A stretch of 64,000 nt of DNA from Argyresthia goedartella. Its lineage: Eukaryota > Arthropoda > Insecta > Lepidoptera > Argyresthiidae. A model generated the notes under the pieces. It had not been told where the DNA came from and did not search any database. It saw nothing but the letters and a program-made list of their open reading frames with translations. The translations under genes were made by a program, and so were the position numbers. The stretch covers positions 18,284,552 to 18,348,551 of the forward strand of contig OX463832.1 in assembly GCA_949825045.1 (NCBI GenBank), read 5' to 3'. Shown one piece after another: positions 8,228-18,225 of the stretch (within the stretch, counting starts at the first letter, position 1; every line of letters begins with the position of its first letter).

Positions 8228-10856
8228 GCCGCTCAGTGTCGTCCACTGGAACGCGCAGTCGCTGACAGGGAAGAAGCGGCTGCTCCACGTGTTCCTGAGG
8301 GACTACCGCGTTGACGTGATGCTCATCAGCGAGACACACCTAGCCGGAAGCGACAAGCTGTCGCTGCCCGGCTACTTCGTCTACCGCAAGGACGAGAGGA
8401 CCTCCAGCGGCCGAACCTTTCGAGGCTTGGCAGTCATCGTCGGCAGGAAGATCGTCCACCAGCTCGTCGACGCCCAGGAGTATTCATCCCTGTATGCTTT
8501 GGGCGTCGACCTCCAGGTCGCCGGCGAGGTGCTGCGACTCTACGCCGCCTACAAGCCCCCTAGTACACCAATCCGCACCGCCGAGCTACGGGGGCTGCTA
8601 CAGTCGCCGCACCCGACACTTGTCGCCGGCGACCTCAACGCCAAGCACACCGCCTGGAACTCCACCAGGGTGTGCCCAGCTGGACGCGCCATCCATGCCG
8701 ACTCCGTGAGCCACAACTACGACGTCATCGGTCCCGACGAGCCCACCCACTTCGACACGCGGACCGCATGGGACATCATCGACGTCGTGGTCGTCAGAGG
8801 TCTCCGGACACCGCCGAGTCAGGAGGTTTTCCCTGACCTCCCTTCGGACCACAGGCCTGTTCTTCTCGTCCTGGCGGATCTGCCCACCCGGGTATCTCCG
8901 CCAGCATCACGTCGCCGCTACCAGTGGGGCGCCTTCAACGCCGCCCTAGACCAACCCTCCACCAGTTGCCCCGTCAACCAGCCGGAAGACGTTGACCGCC
9001 TGGCATCGCTGCTAACTACCCAGATCCGAGACGCGCTCGACCTATCATCGCACACCGTAGCTCGCGGGGGGAAGCCCAATCCTCTTCCTGCTGAGCTACG
9101 CGCACTCATCTGCGATAAGCGCGCTCTCCGGAAGCAGTGGCAGCAAACCCGCTGCCCCACGATGAAGACCAGGCTCAACGCCATGACGGCAGAGCTGAAG
9201 CGCCAACTTGATCTCCACGCTGAAGAATCTTGGGAACGCCACGTCGAGTGCATAGGCGACCACGTCCCCTCCGTGCATCGCCTGTGCCGGGCTTTGTCGA
9301 CCACTCCTGCTCCTGTTCGACCAATCCTGGGCAGCGACGGCCTACCAAGATTCCGAGCCCAAGACCGTGCGGAGATCTTCGCCGGATGCCTCGAGAAGCA
9401 ATTCAAGCCGAACCCAACAGATGATGTGGAGCACGTCGCAACAGTCGAGAGACACCTGCGAGAGTACTTCGCCACGCCGATAGCCCCCGAAGAGGACCCC
9501 ATCGTCGTCACGCCCGGCCAGATTGTGCGTGCATTCCGACGTACCAAGCCCAGGAAAGCCCCGGGCGCAGACCGAATACCCAACACGGCGCTGTTACATT
9601 TGCCGCCACGCACTGTGGCGGCCGTTGCGCGCCTGTTTAACGGTATCTTGCGCACGGGTCACTTTCCAACCCAATGGAAGGAGGGCTTGGTTATCATGTT
9701 GCCCAAGCCGGGCAAGGACACCAAGCTGCCTGAGAGCTATCGGCCGATCACCCTACTGAGCACCATCTCAAAGGTGTTTGAGAAGCTCCTGTTAGCGAAG
9801 TTACTGCCCCACATCCAGCCGCGCCCGGAACAGTTCGGCTTCAGGCCCGAGCATTCTACGACGCTTCAGCTCACCAGAGTACTGAATGACATGACGGTTT
9901 GAACAAAAAAGAATACACTGTCGCAGTACTTCTGGATATGGAGAAGGCGTTCGACAGAGTATGGCACGAGGGGTTGCTGTACAAGCTGTCGACGTCCCCT
10001 GCCCCAAGAAGAACGGTCAAGACAATCGCCTCTTTCCTGAAGAATCGCCGCTTCCGAGTGATGGTGGAAGACGCCGTCTCCGAGGAACATCCCGTCGCAG
10101 CCGGCGTCCCCCAGGGCTCCTGCCTGTCTCCCGCCTGCTACGCCCGATACACGGACGTAGCAGGCGGGTGCCAAGCTGGCACTCTTCGCAGACGACGCAG
10201 CCTACTACGCGTCGTCGTTCCAGGCTCCGCACGCTGCCATCAAACTGCAGCGCACCCTGGACATCTTGCCCGACTGGCTCGCCAAGTGGCGACTGTCCGT
10301 CAATGTTGGGAAAACGCAGGCGCTCATCACAGGCCAAAGTCTCCTTCCACCATCGCTCCAGCTCCAGGGACAGCGCATCGAGTGGTCTTCGCAGGTGAAG
10401 TACCTGGAAGTGACTATTGATCGCCGGCTCACCATGAAGCAGCACGTTAACAACGTCGTCAGCCAGGTCAAGGTGGCACGCGCCAAGCTGCGTCCACTTT
10501 TCGACTCCAGCCTCCCTCTGAGGGCGAAGCTCGGGATCTACAAGACCTACGTGAGATCCCGCCTCACCTACGCGGCTCCAGCATGGTACGCCCTGTGCTC
10601 GGAGACGAACAAACGGAGACTCCGAGCCCAAGAGAACCTCTCTCTGCGTACCATCGTCGGCGCCCCCCGCTACGTGAGGAACGCGACAATCCAGAGGGAC
10701 CTAAGATGGGAAACCGTGGACCAGTTTGTCCAGAGGCTGGCGAAGGGCATGTTCGCGCGTGCGGATGCTTCACACCTTCCGCATATCGCCGAACTGGCGC
10801 CGCACCACGCGCGCCTGCCCGACCGCCGCCGCCTGCCACGCGACCTGGTTGCCTAG
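8220..10856 (+). pseudogene. ORF2 (endonuclease plus reverse transcriptase) of the Jockey-like element
   Basis: The polyprotein nicks target DNA and copies element RNA into it. An apurinic-type endonuclease covers about residues 1-215, with WNAQSL, ETHL, GDLNAKHTAWNS and SDHRPVL. Reverse transcriptase motifs follow: KAPGADRIPN, YRPITLLSTISKVFEKLL, FGFRPEHSTT, LLDMEKAFDRVW, GVPQGS and FADD (10185-10196). A stop at 9900-9902 and a shift near 9901 (A6 run), then a second shift near 10150-10170, break the frame; the last part runs to 10856. Total length of about 880 codons is normal for the family. The ATG overlaps the ORF1 stop (ATGCATGA). Confidence 0.85.
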
Positions 10857-11026
10857 CCAGCGATCACCCACTGCATACCAGCGCCACATCAAGACCACCG
10901 CCCGCAGGGGCCATCCGATGACCTGTCCACAGGAGTGGACAGAGGCGATTCTTCGGGAAGAGGTCCGTCGACCTGACCCTGACTCCCCACGCCCCAGAAA
11001 GGGTGCGTGAGAAGATTATGAAGAAG

Positions 11027-11038
11027 AATTCGAGAGTC
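11027..11038. repeat. 12-bp target-site duplication, right copy
   Basis: AATTCGAGAGTC, identical to 5769-5780. The host sequence resumes directly after it (TCACTTCAGC), matching the inverted empty-site copy near 14340-14365. Confidence 0.85.
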
Positions 11039-11061
11039 TCACTTCAGCTTTTGAAAAAGAA

Positions 11062-11649
11062 GCATCATTTAAAGGCCTTATCCCGGGGCCGCACTGCCCC
11101 GGGATCCTGCGAGCCTCTGTTGCTACGTCTCCTGCCTACAGCTGCTACTGGAGTAAGGCTGCTACGCCTCCTGCCTACTGCTGCTACGCCTCCTGCCTAC
11201 TGCTGCTACTTACTGTGTTGCCTGCCTCTACTGAACGGCTCGCCAGACGGCTGCTACACCTCCTGCCTACTGATGCTTACTGTGTTGCCTGCCTCTACTG
11301 ACCGGCTCGCCAGACGGCTGGTACTTCACCTGCCAACTTCTTCTACTGGAGTAAGGCTGCTACGCCTCCTGCCTACTGCTGCTACTTACTGTGTTGCCTG
11401 CCTCTACTGACCGGTTCGCCAGACGGCTGCTACTTCTTCTGCCTCCTACTCTCCGTGTCCTCCGCTCCCCTTTTTATTTTGATACCTGTATTTTTTAAAA
11501 AACCTGTCTCACCTCATTCATCCTCATCTTCCTTTCATTTTTATAAAAATAGTCACTGTAAAATACGCATAATAAACTGTCATTTCTAAATTTTATCCTG
11601 GTTGTTGTTTCTTGTTAGGTTCTGTTTCGGTTCTTGTCGCTACACGACA
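11062..11649 (+). repeat. LTR-like arm, plus orientation, with internal minisatellite
   Basis: 588 bp, inverted relative to 13042-13607 and nearly identical apart from a roughly 20-bp expansion and scattered changes. It contains a GC-rich minisatellite built of CTGCTACGCCTCCTGCCTA-like and CTCTACTGACCGGCTCGCCA-like units, and a TATTTTT-rich 3' side. It ends CTACACGACA, which in the other arm directly precedes a primer-binding-like site, so it is an LTR in the wrong orientation for the gag beside it. Confidence 0.75.
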
Positions 11650-12806
11650 TTTTGGAGAGTCAACTGAAACGGTTTGGACGAGTTTGGAGAGTCAACTGAA
11701 CTTGAAGTGGAATGCTTGTAGTTGAATTCAGAAACATGAGGACTTTGTTGCAAATTTGGTTCTTTAAATTGTTTGTCTCTGTCTAGGAACTTCTCGTAGT
11801 TTTGGCAAGTGGCCAGAAGAGAATCGATAGAGTCAATGTCTTTTAGAGCTACGAAGACTGAATAACATGGGCGAATATTTCTCAAAATAATCTCCAGTTG
11901 TTCTGTTTCAGAAAGTCTTTTTGAAAGGCGAGCGAACATTCCAGACATGATGAAAATATAGATGACGATAGGTTCATCACGACCTTGAGAACGATTCCTA
12001 ATCGCTTCTAGAAGTTTATGATCATAATCAAAACCACCAAAGTCTTTGATTAGTAAAGAAGCAAGTTCGTTCCAAGTTAAGTTTGTATTCTGATTATATT
12101 TAAATCTGAACCAATGAAGGGCATTGTCGGTGAAAATTTTGAACGCCTGAGAAATCAACAAGCCCTTGGACAAGCCACGAGCTAAGCTATATTCTTCAAG
12201 TTTTTGAAGAAAGGATCTTGGACAGCTTTTACCATTAAAGGTGTGTCTTTTCAGATCTTTGAAGACGTTAGTTGGAGGGAAAGATTGAGGTGGTGGTGGA
12301 GGATACGGGGTATGGGTCTGGACAGAAGTTTGAGAAACAAGAGGGGGTTTCATGACAGTCGGGTCAGCAGGAAGGTCCAGTGATGGAGAGTCATTTGCAG
12401 TTGAAGGTGGAGACAAGGATTCGAATTTTTTAGAAATAGCGTCAAATTTCATCTTCAAAGTATCGAAACTAGCTTTAGAATCTGGATATAAGTCAGTATC
12501 TATTCGCTCCAATCTGTAAAAAACATGATTAATAAAAGTTTCTATTAATCGTAAGTATTTGGTTTCACCTTGTAAAAAATTTTCACTTTTACAATCCAGG
12601 TAAGTCAGAGTAGAACCAATTTGAGACAAGTCATCCTCAATCGGAACTGGAGAAGTCAGAATATCTTCAGGGTGAGAATTCACAACTAAATGCAAAACCT
12701 GTATTTTAAGAAGCAAAACAGTATTAGCTGGTTCCTCACATCTAATCTTTACTTCGTATTCGAGCTCGGCCTTTTTAAGGAATTCGTACTTAATAACCCT
12801 TTCCAT
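11640..12806 (-). CDS. gypsy-type retroelement gag, truncated
   Basis: A 388-codon uninterrupted ORF starting at an ATG in a leader that follows LTR and primer-binding site. It has a charged N-terminus, a proline run (TPYPPPPPQSFPP) and a Retrotrans_gag-like core with HWFRFKYNQNTNLTWNELA and DYDHKLLEAIRNRSQG. No zinc knuckle or protease follows, because the ORF runs into the inverted LTR at 11650 and stops there by chance. An 18-bp direct repeat (TTTGGAGAGTCAACTGAA) marks the junction. Gag core assignment is good; pol is missing. Confidence 0.75.
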   Translation of the reverse strand: MERVIKYEFLKKAELEYEVKIRCEEPANTVLLLKIQVLHLVVNSHPEDILTSPVPIEDDLSQIGSTLTYLDCKSENFLQGETKYLRLIETFINHVFYRLERIDTDLYPDSKASFDTLKMKFDAISKKFESLSPPSTANDSPSLDLPADPTVMKPPLVSQTSVQTHTPYPPPPPQSFPPTNVFKDLKRHTFNGKSCPRSFLQKLEEYSLARGLSKGLLISQAFKIFTDNALHWFRFKYNQNTNLTWNELASLLIKDFGGFDYDHKLLEAIRNRSQGRDEPIVIYIFIMSGMFARLSKRLSETEQLEIILRNIRPCYSVFVALKDIDSIDSLLATCQNYEKFLDRDKQFKEPNLQQSPHVSEFNYKHSTSSSVDSPNSSKPFQLTLQNVV

Positions 12807-13025
12807 TGTATAGTTAAGTGTTATAGAAGTAAAGTGAAGTAATGTAAGTTAAATGTAGGCCTAAATATAATCCAGATGAGTTGAAAAACTAGATGAAGTT
12901 TTGTTTTAGAATTTGGAAAATATGAAAAGGATAAATAGATAAAGATTTAAGAGCGAAAGAGAAAGCAAATCAAAAGGAAAGAGACAAGGCGCAGAAAAGG
13001 TGAAGAAGTGTGAAGAAGAACTTTT

Positions 13026-13038
13026 ACGTTGGGCGCCA
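13026..13038 (-). other. primer-binding site of the LTR element
   Basis: Just inside the LTR, after CGACATTT, the minus strand reads TGGCGCCCAACGT. TGG-initial sequences at this position are the standard site where a tRNA 3' end primes minus-strand DNA. The tRNA identity was not assigned. Confidence 0.65.
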
Positions 13039-13041
13039 AAA

Positions 13042-13607
13042 TGTCGTGTAGCGACAAGAACCTAAACAGAACCTAACAAGAAACAACAACCAGGATAAAA
13101 TTTAGAAATGACAGTTTATTATGCGTATTTTACAGTGACTATTTTTATAAAAATGAAAGGAAGATGAGGATGAATGTGGTGAGACAGGTTTTTAAAAAAA
13201 TACAGGTATCAAAATAAAAAGGGGAGCGGAGGACACGGAGAGTAGGAGGCAGAAGAAGTAGCAGCCGTCTGGCGAACCGGTCAGTAGAGGCAGGCAACAC
13301 AGTAAGTAGCAGCAGTAGGCAGGAGGCGTAGCAGCCTTACTCCAGTAGAAGCAATAGGTAGGTGAAGTACCAGCCATCTGGCGAGCCGGTCAGTAGAGGC
13401 AGACAACACAGTAAGCATCAGTAGGCAGGAGGTGTAGCAGCCGTCTGGCGAGCCGTTCAGTAGAGGCAGGCAACACAGTAAGTAGCAGCAGTAGGCAGGA
13501 GGCGTAGCAGCCTTACTCCAGTAGCATCTGTAGGCAGGAGACGTAGCAACAGAGGCTCGCAGGATCCCGGGGCAGTGCGGCCCCGGGATAAGGCCTTTAA
13601 ATGATGC
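13042..13607 (-). repeat. LTR, minus orientation, with internal minisatellite
   Basis: The 566-bp partner of 11062-11649. In minus orientation it ends ...TACACGACA next to the primer-binding site and gag, so it is the true 5' LTR of the truncated element. The outer border (GCATCATT) does not start with TG, so the exact 5' end is uncertain. Confidence 0.75.
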
Positions 13608-13611
13608 TATA

Positions 13612-14328
13612 CCAAATAAATACCAAATGTCTTTATTACTGTAGATATTTACATATACTTAGCAATCGTCATTTTTTGCCACTTCTCTACATTGGACCAC
13701 TGTGGGAGAAGAAGGGCGAAGAAACTCCCACAGATTGATTTTTAGATCTCTTTTTAAAAATTGCTTATGCTTAACTAATACAAAATATAATATTTAGTCA
13801 TTATCATAATTAATAAGCAGGAATAAATAATTACAAAATTATTAACAGCAAGGTCTGTGTTGAGCCAGATTAACCCCATACAGACCCATCATTTAAGTAA
13901 TCTTGAACATTGTAATATCCCCTTTTCGACAAAGTCGCTTTAACATGGATTTGAAATTGCTCAAATGGCAATGTCAAGATCTCCAGAGGTATCTTGTTGT
14001 AGTAGAGAATGCATTGACCCTTGAAAGAATTGCTAACCTTCGCGAGTCTAAACCGGATCGCAAGTAGTCTGTGATTATTTCTTAGGTTAACATTACAGCT
14101 ATCGCTAAGTTTGGGAAATTTTGTAAGGTTCTTGCGTACGTACATTATATTTTCGAAAATAAATTGACTAGCTACAGTTAGTATGTCAATTTATTTAAAA
14201 AGCTGTCTTAAGGAGTCTGTGCGTTTTAAATTATAAATTGCTCGAATAGCTCTTTTCTGTAAAATAAAAATAGTTTGAATATCCGCTGATTTTCCCCACA
14301 ACAAGATACCATAGGACATGACACTATG
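13612..14328 (-). mobile_element. 5'-truncated CR1/L2-like LINE, 3' end
   Basis: The minus strand encodes the reverse transcriptase C-terminus (MYVRKNLTKFPKLSDSCN... to YLNDGSVWG, stop near 13870) followed by a 3' UTR with AATAAAGACATTTGG and a short repeat tail. Coding homology starts abruptly at 14328, where it joins the duplicated host sequence. The same family is present at 18226-19453 and 40157-42325. A stop interrupts the frame near 14150. Confidence 0.75.
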
Positions 14329-14670
14329 CTTGTTTTTCAAAAGCTGAAGTGAGACTCTCGAATTTCAGAAATGTTCCGCTCTTATACCCTTTTTGGAGAG
14401 TTCTAAAAATTATTTAAATTAAAAGCAATTTTTGTGAATGGCCAAGAGGGAAAAAGTATTTTTGTAAAAGTATTGAAGTAAACATATCAGACCGCTAACG
14501 AGTTTGAATGGACATTGCCATGACAACCAGATAAACAACGACATCGCAATATGTCAGATTTTGGTTTCAGGCTCGTAATAGAGAAAACAACAAGATAACA
14601 TAGCCAAAATTACATAACAGCGATAGATAAAAAGGTAGCGCACCAGCGCGCACGAAGCCCGAGATTGCAG

Positions 14671-14705
14671 AGTTTCGGAGACAGCCAAATACAAGGTCAC
14701 CAAAG
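14671..14705 (+). CDS. inverted duplicate of the micro-exon
   Basis: Plus-strand acceptor GATTGCAG and donor GTAAAC flank a 35-nt exon encoding VSETAKYKVTK. It is the inverted partner of 5427-5461 with one amino-acid change. The frame is preserved and it joins in phase with 14803-14887. Confidence 0.55.
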
Positions 14706-14802
14706 GTAAACCCCTCCGACATCGATTTAAAAGTGCTGATAGTTTGAAAATTCGAAGTGAAAATGATTTGTTATTGTGTTCTTATGGTTTAAAACGTTAC
14801 AG

Positions 14803-14887
14803 GGTCCTATGAAAATAAAGGTGATACGAAATATCCAGAGATATATGAGATGAATGCCGACCATCAACGCAGACTGGAAAATGGCAT
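14803..14887 (+). CDS. inverted duplicate of the 85-nt exon
   Basis: It has the same splice sites (GTTACAG / GTAAGT) and the same reading frame as 5245-5329. The matching terminal exon is not found downstream; similarity stops near 14905, so the duplicated gene is partial. Confidence 0.55.
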
Positions 14888-14958
14888 GTAAGTAGCACAA
14901 CACTACAAGTGATGATTGAATGTATACTCACGAATGATTTTCCTCGTCTGAGTCGAGG

Positions 14959-15049
14959 TTAGCTCATGACGCTGGACCCAGCCCTCTGTTGGCGCCACTG
15001 CTTCTCGGGGATGGTGTTCCGGAATTCGTTATTGATTTCAGAGTCAGAC
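14959..15049 (-). CDS. possible terminal exon of another gene
   Basis: The minus strand has acceptor TATATGTGTTCAG followed by 29 open codons beginning SDSEINNEFRNTIPEKQWRQ and a TAA at 14959-14961. A donor-like GTAAGT lies upstream on the same strand near 15371-15376, but the phase linking them is ambiguous. No homology recognised; it may be chance. Confidence 0.25.
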
Positions 15050-15157
15050 CTGAACACATATAAACAAAAAAATAGAATAGACAAACATACCACTGAGGCT
15101 TAGTGAGAGAGCCTCGTATGCCTCTCTTTTTCGTTGGTGTTAGGCACCTTAACCACT

Positions 15158-15284
15158 GGTCTGCGCAGCAAAAAAAAAATGGCCCGCGATTATCAACCTT
15201 ATGCCATGGTTATAGAGTTTTGGACTCTATAACCATGGCATAAGGTTGAAAATCGCGGGCCATTTTTTTTTTGCTGCGCAGACC
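15158..15284. repeat. large hairpin, about 60-bp arms, 7-bp spacer
   Basis: The arms run inward from GGTCTGCGCAGC, through an A10 run and a GGCCCGCGAT block, to ATAGAG, and pair with one mismatch. Outside them, AACCACTGG and CCAGTGGTT form a further pair at 15151-15159 and near 15331. It could be a fold-back MITE or a fold-back mutation. Confidence 0.9.
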
Positions 15285-15289
15285 TATGA

Positions 15290-16497
15290 AATGAAATTGG
15301 TATAGATTTTATACCAAACGCAAGCCAGTGGTTATAAAAACGATATCAAGCAACAATAAAAAAAAAACTTACGATCATTTTTTTCTCCTGTGTTTCTGAA
15401 GGTCTTGTAGTACTAGTCACTTTCACTTTAATCCGTTTCCACTTGTTGATCACAATTGTGGCTTTTAAAGTATCCGGATTTTATACATTTTTTTTGATGA
15501 TTGTAAAATAATGATGCAGTGTTTTCCAACATTTTTTTCTGTATTGCATTACATGAAGCGTGCACATAAAACAAATAATCGAACAGTAAAAAGATAACGA
15601 AACCATGTACAATGTTGGGTTCCCCTGGAATCAAGTCAAACAGTCAACTAAGCACATTTATTGTGTGAATTTTGAGTGTCCATTACAAAACTGTTGTGAA
15701 CTCAATTAGTTTCCAAAAAGCACATCTTACTACTTTATAGGAAAAGGCAGGATGATTTGGTATGTTTCTTACCTCTTATGTCTCGGTCTTACAGCCTACA
15801 GTCTTATCGTTGCGGTTTGATACAGCTGAACTAATGCTTGAGTATATTTAAAGCGGAAACATTTTTAAATACCGTAATCATGATTTGTAGTACGTATATT
15901 ATGTTCACTCCATTATTTATTCCCTATCAATACTCTCCTTCATTTGTATGGTGAAAAATTAAAATATTTTAATTCGCAATTTTAGGTAAAATCAGATGTA
16001 GGTATGCTAGCATAGATTACTTTTTATGTCCTAGATTATTTAGATGTTATCCTGAAGATATATTTTTTTAACTGAAGTGTTAATCATCAAATCTTAGTAA
16101 AGGCTAGGTTTATGTAAAACAGTAAAAATATAGTGATACAAAATCAACTAGCGTTTAATATACAACAAGCATTAGAAGTCCACTCGGGTTAAAGAAAATG
16201 TTATCACTTTTTGTCAGCTTAGTTTTCTAAATGAAAACTTTGAGGACTTTTTTTTTATAGTAAATCTATAATATAGATTATAGGTACATTTTAATACAAA
16301 AACTTCATATGTAGAAATATGTAATGTATAATCAATCTAAATCGAAGTGTGGAATACCTTCTCAGATAGTAGAGATCGTCTTGTATATACTCAAATCGAA
16401 AGCATCGTGAGGAAACCTTCATTACCTCATAGCTGCGGCGATGGGCTAGACAAAACGGAGTAATGAATAACCGGCTAAAAAGTGACAAAGTTGTGCT
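15290..16497. other. AT-rich non-coding stretch
   Basis: No convincing gene or element. Minus-strand ORFs here are short and AT-driven. A T-rich run and common poly(A)-like signals are the only features seen. Confidence 0.5.
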
Positions 16498-16963
16498 TCC
16501 ACCGCCCCGTAAGGGAAAAAGCGTGACGCTATGTTTTATTAAAATGTTACAAACGCAAATCGAAAACTAATAATAATTATAATGTTAAACATATAACATA
16601 AAATAGCGTCACGCCTTTTCCCATACGGGGTGGCAGAGGCATAATGTTAGTTACGGTCTTTTGAAATAAAGCCACTTGTTGGCGACAGTACTCATATTCC
16701 TGATAATAATTATAATGTTAACACGTTACATAACATAGCGTCACACCTTTTCCCATACGGGGTGGCAGAGGCATAATGTTAGTTACGGTCTTTTGGAATA
16801 AAGCCACTTGTAGGCGAAAGTACTCATATTCCTGATAATAATTATAATGTTAACACGTTACATAACATAGCGTCACGCCTTTTCCCATACGTGGTGGCAG
16901 AGGCATAATGTTAGTTACGGTCTTTTGTAATAAAGCCACTTGTAGGCGACAGTACTCATATTC
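16498..16963. mobile_element. inverted-repeat (MITE-like) element with tandemly copied right end, 132-bp period x3
   Basis: The left end (CACCGCCCCGTAAGGG, then GCGTGACGCTATG) is the inverse of the right end (CATAGCGTCACGCC, TTTTCCCATACGGGGTGG) at about 16603-16635. The right end plus about 90 bp is then repeated, with units starting near 16569, 16701 and 16833 and only a few substitutions. No ORF. Terminal inverted repeats without coding capacity indicate a MITE; tandem growth of one end is unusual. Confidence 0.75.
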
Positions 16964-17984
16964 AGCACCGCTCTCAATGTTGAGTAGTAATGCTGCTGAC
17001 TAAGGTTTCCAGATAACGAAACATCCGATCCACAGGTACGTACGGCTAGCTTGTGTGGGAACCTGGTATCATAACAAGTTGAGACTTGCGCGTACCAGTT
17101 GCATTTCATTCGTTTTATATAAGATAATTTGTTGCTGATTGATGTTTGTAGTGTTGGTTATTATGAGATTTTATTTTTTGCTTTTCAAAAAGCCGAGTGA
17201 TATGAGCTTTTTATTAATCGAGCAAGTAGGTAAGCTTCTACTAAACTTTTTATGTAAATATCATAATTTTTGTGAAGAACGAAAATAATGACTTGTAACA
17301 CATTGTAAGTATCTGGTTGGAGCTGCATGGAAGTGTGGAAGTGCCCCTCCATCCACCAGAATGAGCCAAGTGCAAGCGCAAGGGCCTCTTGCCTACCTGC
17401 CTTCATAGCGCTTCGTTGATCATAATTCATGATACAGTCACAGCGAACAGTTTTATTTCGAATTAGGTTATGTAAAAGTCAATGAAATCAAAATAGGTTA
17501 AACAGACAATCGTGAAGAGGGTTATTTTAATTGTCAGCCTTAACGTATTTATCAAACTGTAATAAGCGGTCAATGAAATAAAATTAGGTGAGGGTTCGCT
17601 CCGCTCCTCTCCGCGTCGCGCAACGCTTCGCGTTGCCGCTTCGGCTTGAACGTGTTTAAATTGAGCTGTAATGTTTGGAAAGGCGAAGGGAAGCATGGAA
17701 AGAATTTATTTTGATTTCTAATTGATTTAAAAGGAACAATAACCCTCTACTGTTACTATTCGACCTCAATTAAATGCCCTCGATACAGTTTAAATCATGG
17801 CATTTACCATTGCAACAAGTTTCTCGAATTACAACCGGATGCGAAGCTAAATACAGTTGCGAAATTAAATTTATGTACAAATTGTTTGTACAATGTGATG
17901 GAAAGTGATGCCGACAGTGTGATGGAAATCACAACAGCGTGATATATGACACTTATTAAAAAAAACAAGATGCGGTACAAACAC
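16964..17984. other. non-coding stretch with a GC-rich fold-back patch
   Basis: Mostly AT-rich. A GC-rich patch at about 17590-17660 (CGCGCAACGCTTCGCGTTGCC) can fold on itself and may be a MITE fragment. No coding sequence recognised. Confidence 0.4.
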
Positions 17985-18224
17985 ATCATCAAAGAAAAAC
18001 ACCAACAACCAGCAACGTCGTAGCAACAACAGCAATCACGTATCGCATGATAATTTATCAGAAATTCTTCTAGCAACTGCTCAGATCAAGATCAAAGCAG
18101 CAGACGGATCTTATCATAAAATGCGCGCGTTCATAGATCAAGGTTCGCAGACGTCATTGATCAGCGAAAACGCAGCACAAAGGTTGGGTCTACCTCGGCA
18201 GCGAAGCAAGGGTTGGGACATCTT
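17985..18224 (+). pseudogene. BEL/Pao retrotransposon, protease segment
   Basis: The open frame encodes LATAQIKIKAADGSYHKMRA, then FIDQGSQTSLISENAAQRLG. This is the A17-type protease start of BEL/Pao pol. The upstream part (gag) is missing. The frame stops matching at 18224, where a CR1-like LINE is inserted; BEL sequence resumes at about 19456. Confidence 0.8.
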
Positions 18225-18225
18225 T

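Larger units (their letters stand above)
5781..11026 (+). mobile_element. Jockey-like non-LTR retrotransposon, long copy
   Basis: A 5.2-kb GC-rich unit in AT-rich surroundings, flanked by a 12-bp target duplication. It has a GC-rich 5' UTR (5781-6016), ORF1 with CCHC knuckles, an overlapping ORF2 with endonuclease and reverse transcriptase, and a short 3' end without a long poly(A). The PRE-C2HC-like ORF1 and ORF2 order fit the Jockey clade. Several indels break both ORFs, so this copy cannot move unaided unless the indels are read errors. It sits antisense to the host gene, upstream of the micro-exon. Confidence 0.85.
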
